Origin: Pseudanabaena sp. UBA1465
Lineage (GTDB): Bacteria; Cyanobacteriota; Cyanobacteriia; Pseudanabaenales; Pseudanabaenaceae
Length of the DNA: 9,674 nt
Reading direction: 5' to 3'
Assembly: GCA_002325645.1 (NCBI GenBank)
Contig: DCSN01000237.1
Location: forward strand, 8,050-17,723
A model generated the notes under the pieces. It had not been told where the DNA came from, searched no databases, and worked only from the letters and a program-made list of their open reading frames with translations. Position 1 is the first letter of the stretch. The number at the start of each line of letters is the position of its first letter. Of the stretch, positions 7,601-9,674 are shown one piece after another. The position numbers were made by a program, and so were the translations under genes.

Positions 7601-8377
7601 GCGGTATCGGTGAGTTTAAATGCTGATGAGAGAGCTGCCAAAATTGACTTTACAGGAACTTCGGCACAACTCAAAAACAACTTTAATGCGCCCCTTGCGG
7701 TCTGCAAAGCCGTTGTCCTCTATGTATTCCGCACTCTCGTTGATGATGAGATTCCACTTAATGCTGGATGTTTAGAACCATTGGAAATCATTGTTCCTGA
7801 AGGTTCGATGCTAAATCCAATTTATCCTGCGGCGGTGGTGGCTGGCAATGTGGAGACTTCACAGGCGATCGCCAATGCTTTGTATGGTGCTTTAGGTGTA
7901 ATGGCCGCCGCACAAGGCACGATGAATAACTTCACCTTTGGCAGCGATCGCTATCAATATTACGAAACTATTTGTGGCGGATCGGGCGCGGGGATCGATT
8001 TTGATGGTACGGATGCGATTCAAACCCACATGACAAATTCAAGGCTCACCGATCCCGAAATTCTCGAATGGCGCTTTCCTGTGCTTTTGGAAGAATTCGC
8101 AATCAGGGCTAATAGTGGTGGTAAGGGCAAACACAAGGGCGGTAACGGTGTGACGCGGCGCATCAAGTTTCTCGAACCGATGACTGCGGCGATTTTGTCG
8201 AGTAGTCGCGTTATTGCTCCCTTTGGTTTAAATGGAGGGAATGCGGGAGCAACTGGGCGAAATTATGTAATTAGAAATGATGGCGCGATCGCTGAGTTAC
8301 CAAGTACTGCCACAGTGCAAATGGAATCTGGTGATACTTTTGTGATTGAAACTCCTGCTGGTGGAGGTTATGGATAG
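4604..8377 (+). CDS. 5-oxoprolinase (ATP-hydrolysing), fused HyuA-HyuB
   Basis: The cytosolic enzyme of this family opens 5-oxo-L-proline to L-glutamate with ATP, part of glutathione turnover. The HyuA half includes FWIDRGGTFTDIV (about 20-32), KMGTTVATNALLER (about 82-95), SGPAGG (285-290), the ATP-site DMGGTSTD (310-317) and GPESAGAFPGPACY (about 366-379). The HyuB half starts near 745 and has NNPYNGGTHLPD (832-843), SRGHHADIGG (863-872) and the glycine-rich end GGGYG. At 1257 aa it is close to the usual 1200-1290 for fused enzymes. It carries two repeat-derived inserts, at about residues 247-259 and 708-744, the latter exactly in the HyuA-HyuB linker. The ATG at 4604 is the first in frame and lies just ahead of the domain. 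Hydantoinase-type or acetone-carboxylase-type activities are related alternatives, but the fused order favours oxoprolinase. No ABC transporter or hydantoin gene is nearby. Confidence 0.9.
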   Translation: MSENLAKEVKGNHSDRKWQFWIDRGGTFTDIVAQSPDADIVVHKLLSENPDRYTDAPIQGIRDILGISPTVPIPIDNIAAIKMGTTVATNALLERKGDRTVLLITKGFRDALRIGYQHRPNIFARQIILPEMLYEQVIEVEERHDAHGEILIPLNEDLAIRELQKAYDLGIRGCAIALMHSYRYPKHEQKLAEIAAKIGFTQISISHKISSLIKFVSRGDTTVVDAYLSPILKRYVDRVSSELGKTLTPSPKEGEGEKKTKLMFMQSNGGLTEATSFQGKNSILSGPAGGIVGAVQTSLQAGFEKIISLDMGGTSTDVAHYAGSYERSLSTEVAGVRLSTPMMAIHTVAAGGGSLLFFDGARYRVGPESAGAFPGPACYRHGGDLAVTDCNVMVGKLQPEFFPKVFGQDGNLPLDREIVRQKFQELALEIGQGTGQTVLPEVVAQGFLEIAVEKMAMAIKKISVQRGYDVSEYVLCCFGGAGGQHACAIAEVLGMTQIFIHPYAGVLSAYGIGLADIRTIRDRSVESELNLELLTELQIMAKALSEDGKRELLHGENPDGNLKIETSLRLRYAGTDSSLSIAVQDFSPNILEDLRTNFESLHQERYGFIFADKGLIVEAIAVEIIISRKREEAKKKKVNMGTGEAIASAQVYMGGVWRETPVFRREDLRTGDRIQGAALIIDATGTNAIEPDWEAELTEEDYLILKRSPLAPLNKGGEEVQVPLIKGEDSLQVPLIKGDLGGSPDPIKLEIFNNLFQSIAEQMGFTLQNTSASVNIRERLDFSCAIFDREGELVANAPHIPVHLGSMGESVKALIRETGRDRLKLGDVFATNNPYNGGTHLPDITVITPVFMDSDQPIFYVASRGHHADIGGITPGSMPSNSISIEEEGILFNNFQIIKNGKFREVETLALLNSNQYPARNPVQNIADLQAQIAANACGARELQRMVNHYSEAKVQAYMGYVRDNAELAIRKAIANLAQTWGDQQEQQFLYPMDDGSQIAVSVSLNADERAAKIDFTGTSAQLKNNFNAPLAVCKAVVLYVFRTLVDDEIPLNAGCLEPLEIIVPEGSMLNPIYPAAVVAGNVETSQAIANALYGALGVMAAAQGTMNNFTFGSDRYQYYETICGGSGAGIDFDGTDAIQTHMTNSRLTDPEILEWRFPVLLEEFAIRANSGGKGKHKGGNGVTRRIKFLEPMTAAILSSSRVIAPFGLNGGNAGATGRNYVIRNDGAIAELPSTATVQMESGDTFVIETPAGGGYG
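5341..5376. repeat. Translated repeat inside the HyuA domain
   Basis: The stretch CCTCACCCCTTCTCCC followed by AAGGAGGGAGAGGGAGAA is an imperfect palindrome (best stem TCTCCC 5351-5356 with GGGAGA 5362-5367). It is read in frame as LTPSPKEGEGEKK, between KRYVDRVSSELG and LMFMQSNGG. These flanks are normally close together in the family. The pyrimidine-then-purine composition is like common cyanobacterial interspersed repeats and unlike the neighbouring codons. It probably lies in a surface loop. Confidence 0.65.
6721..6833. repeat. Translated palindromic repeat in the HyuA-HyuB linker
   Basis: This 113-bp block is bounded by a perfect 10-bp inverted repeat (GAGATCCCCC at 6721-6730 and GGGGGATCTC at 6824-6833). 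It contains three CCCCCTTAATAAGGGGG-type palindromes at about 6736, 6769 and 6801. In frame it gives SPLAPLNKGG, then two VPLIKG units, then DLGG. The PLIKGDLGG peptide is a recognised signature of cyanobacterial repeats captured in proteins. Its length fits the reading frame, so the enzyme stays open. Confidence 0.85.
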
Positions 8378-8541
8378 ATAAATTCAACTAGATTGACAAA
8401 ATCACTATCTTTGGTCGTGAAGATAATTTGCTGAGCCTTGCCTGCCTCAAAGATTTCTGGATCTTCCGCACCTCTTAATCCAAGCTCCCGTAAAGCGCAG
8501 GCGCTTATGTTAAAGGTTCTAGAAATCCAAAGAGCGATCGC
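8368..8541 (-). pseudogene. Remnant of a DUF5615 PIN-like toxin gene
   Basis: On the minus strand 57 codons stay open between two stops and read AIALWISRTFNISA, CALRELGLRGAEDPEIFEAG, KAQQIIFTTKDSDFVNLVE, then FIYP and TAA. The LGLRGAEDPEIFEAG and TKDSDFVNLVE segments match what I know of the DUF5615 PIN-like nucleases, usually about 110 aa and paired with a DUF433 antitoxin. There is no start codon; the N-terminal strand with the first acidic residue (DAQLP-like) is missing behind a TAG, and the C-terminal half is lost where it runs 10 bp into the end of the oxoprolinase gene. No antitoxin gene is present. I read it as a dead fragment. Confidence 0.72.
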
Positions 8542-8556
8542 CTAGTTCTCTTTTTT

Positions 8557-8898
8557 CTAAACTGATTGAACTGGAACTTCCGTAAAAAAGCAACTTCTCG
8601 CGCCAGTGTGACAAGCAACATCTCCAATTTGCTCGATTTTGACTAGGATTACATCGCGATCGCAATCGTAATAGAACTTTTTGAGTTTTTGAATATGTCC
8701 TGATGTGGCTCCTTTATGCCATAGCTCTTGGCGCGATCGGCTCCAATAATGGACTTCGCCAGTGGAAATTGTTAACTCTAGGGCATGGCGATTCATCCAT
8801 GCCACCATCAAAACTGTGCCATCCTGATGATCTTGCGCGATCGCAGGAATCAATCCTCGCGCATCATATTTAAGATTTTCTATCCAATTGTCAGACAT
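8557..8898 (-). CDS. hisI: Phosphoribosyl-AMP cyclohydrolase
   Basis: HisI opens the adenine ring of phosphoribosyl-AMP, the third step of histidine biosynthesis, in the cytosol. The 113-aa product shows GLIPAIAQD (15-23), LMVAWMN (30-36), GEVHYWSRSR (47-56), LWHKGATSGH (59-68), DCDRD (78-82), ACHTG (95-99) and RSCFF (101-105). Cys79, Cys96 and Cys103 are the expected zinc ligands, and Asp78/80/82 the expected magnesium ligands. I chose the ATG at 8898. The frame stays open upstream to a TTG at 8973, but those extra residues (MGSGAARRF-type) come from the MITE-like element and match no HisI. There is no HisE domain, unlike the HisIE fusions of many bacteria. The gene lies downstream of the cobW-like gene on the same strand, separated by 131 bp that contains the repeat. 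Confidence 0.95.
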   Translation of the reverse strand: MSDNWIENLKYDARGLIPAIAQDHQDGTVLMVAWMNRHALELTISTGEVHYWSRSRQELWHKGATSGHIQKLKKFYYDCDRDVILVKIEQIGDVACHTGARSCFFTEVPVQSV

Positions 8899-8905
8899 TT
8901 TTAAA

Positions 8906-9010
8906 TACAGCTTATTAAAGCTTTGAGTAGTATAGAGAAATTTTGGGAAGCGGCGCGCCGCGCCGCTTCCCAAAATTTCTCTGGGGTTTAATTAAGCGCA
9001 AAGCGCTGTA
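8906..9010. mobile_element. MITE-like palindromic element, copy 2
   Basis: This copy has the same length and the same TACAGC/GCTGTA ends as 2867-2971. The stem AGAGAAATTTTGGG... (8934-8955 with 8961-8982, 22 bp) is perfect. Six stem positions that differ from copy 1 change on both arms together, so pairing is preserved. The element ends 7 bp before the hisI ATG, so most of it should lie in the hisI leader. It also accounts for nearly all of the 131-bp gap between the cobW-like gene and hisI. Confidence 0.78.
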
Positions 9011-9029
9011 GTTAGATAATTAGAGCAAA

Positions 9030-9674
9030 TTATACCAAGCATTCCTGTAATTGTTGTTGAAGCAACTGTGCGTCAAGATTTCTGCCAATGAGAACTAATT
9101 GATTGTCAATCGGCTTCTTGCGGTGGTCATAGTTTAGCTCGTAGCGCTTTCCGCTCAACTGAAAAATAAAGCGCAGATCTTCCTGAGCAAAACAGAGAAC
9201 ACCTTTCGCTCTAAACACATCAACGGGCATTACCTTATCAAGGAAATAGGTGAACTTGTCTAAATCCAAACGGCGATCGCTTTGAAATGAGACAGAAATA
9301 AAGCCATCATTATCTAAATGATCGGAATGGTGATGATGATGTTCATGATCGTGATGTTCATGCTTGTGGTGATGATGTTCATGTTCATAGACTTCATGCT
9401 CATAGACTTCATGCTCATAGACTTCATCCTCATTCTCTACTTGTTGATAGACACTAGTTGGCGCAAGATCTACATCTAAAATCAAGGGCAATGGCACTTC
9501 ACCATGCTGCGATCGCAGGATTCTGGCTTTAGATTTGGTCTTGCGAAGATATTCTTCTAATGCATTAACTCGCTCTTCTGACACTAAATCAGTCTTATTC
9601 AGTAAAACGATGTCACCATACTGCACCTGACTAAGCGCCGCCTCACTACCAAAATGCTCAGCAGTAAATGCTTC
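9030..9674 (-). CDS. CobW/COG0523-family GTPase, 3' part (N-terminus outside window)
   Basis: These are G3E P-loop GTPases thought to deliver metals such as zinc or cobalt to client proteins. The frame is open to the window edge, giving 214 visible residues. The GTPase N-terminus with Walker A and the usual CxCC metal motif must lie beyond it. Visible features, counted from the edge, are EAFTAEHFGSEAALSQ, the guanine-specificity motif NKTD (26-29), a His-rich stretch (about 85-119, 17 His), then a CobW_C domain (ISVSFQSDRRLD, KVMPVDVFRAKGVLCF, YELNYDHRKK). The His stretch is a typical metal-binding insert between the GTPase and C-terminal domains. Several subfamilies exist, so the metal cannot be named. 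Zur-type regulation is possible, but the promoter is outside the window. An internal GTG at 9626 is not a credible start, because the frame and family homology run on past it. Confidence 0.88.
   Translation of the reverse strand, partial: EAFTAEHFGSEAALSQVQYGDIVLLNKTDLVSEERVNALEEYLRKTKSKARILRSQHGEVPLPLILDVDLAPTSVYQQVENEDEVYEHEVYEHEVYEHEHHHHKHEHHDHEHHHHHSDHLDNDGFISVSFQSDRRLDLDKFTYFLDKVMPVDVFRAKGVLCFAQEDLRFIFQLSGKRYELNYDHRKKPIDNQLVLIGRNLDAQLLQQQLQECLV
9385..9429 (-). repeat. 15-bp tandem repeat coding for the YEHEV units
   Basis: There are three direct 15-bp units (plus-strand unit TCATAGACTTCATGC; the third ends ATCC). They encode repeated five-residue Tyr-Glu-His-Glu-Val units next to the poly-His stretch. 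Because units are multiples of three, slippage changes the number of His/Glu ligands without breaking the frame. Confidence 0.85.

Noticed and set aside
8899..8973. 25-residue N-terminal extension of HisI from a TTG
   Set aside because: It is translated from the MITE-like stem, is not HisI-like, and a normal ATG stands exactly at the family start.
9385..9429. Short tandem units as a CRISPR or iteron array
   Set aside because: They are contiguous 15-bp coding repeats with no spacers, inside a GTPase gene.

Overview
The window looks like a chromosomal segment of a cyanobacterium. The octamer GCGATCGC, the HIP1 motif typical of cyanobacteria, occurs about 44 times by hand count where chance predicts less than one. 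The gene families and the many palindromic intergenic and intragenic repeats fit a filamentous or Pseudanabaena-like genome. The genus is a guess from general style, not a search.

Layout. Positions 1-55 hold a palindromic repeat just past the end of a long minus-strand gene (53-2599). That gene encodes a multi-pass membrane O-antigen ligase/polymerase-like protein with a C-terminal TPR-like region. A 415-bp non-coding stretch (2600-3014) separates it from a divergent plus-strand gene and carries three unrelated palindromes, one of them a 105-bp MITE-like element. The plus-strand gene (3015-4184) encodes a protein with a phytochrome-type GAF domain and a C-terminal coiled coil. It converges on a 67-aa cyanobacterial-type small protein (4224-4427, minus). 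The convergence point is a second copy of the repeat seen at 8-55. A divergent intergenic region with a strong hairpin follows. Next is a large plus-strand gene (4604-8377) for a fused HyuA-HyuB 5-oxoprolinase, which carries two in-frame translated repeats. Downstream on the minus strand lie the remnant of a DUF5615 PIN-like toxin gene (8368-8541), hisI (8557-8898), a second copy of the MITE-like element (8906-9010), and the 3' part of a CobW/COG0523 GTPase gene with a His-rich metal-binding stretch (9030 to the window edge).

The genes do not form one pathway. They are housekeeping or accessory genes for envelope glycans, sensing/scaffolding, glutathione-cycle 5-oxoproline, histidine biosynthesis and metal-chaperone GTPase activity, with no obvious operon beyond the possible cobW-hisI tandem. 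I found no multi-gene undescribed system. The most interesting layer is the repeat ecology. Two equal-length 105-bp elements keep their stems through compensatory changes, two copies of a terminator-like repeat sit at gene ends, and three palindromic repeats have been absorbed in frame into two large proteins.
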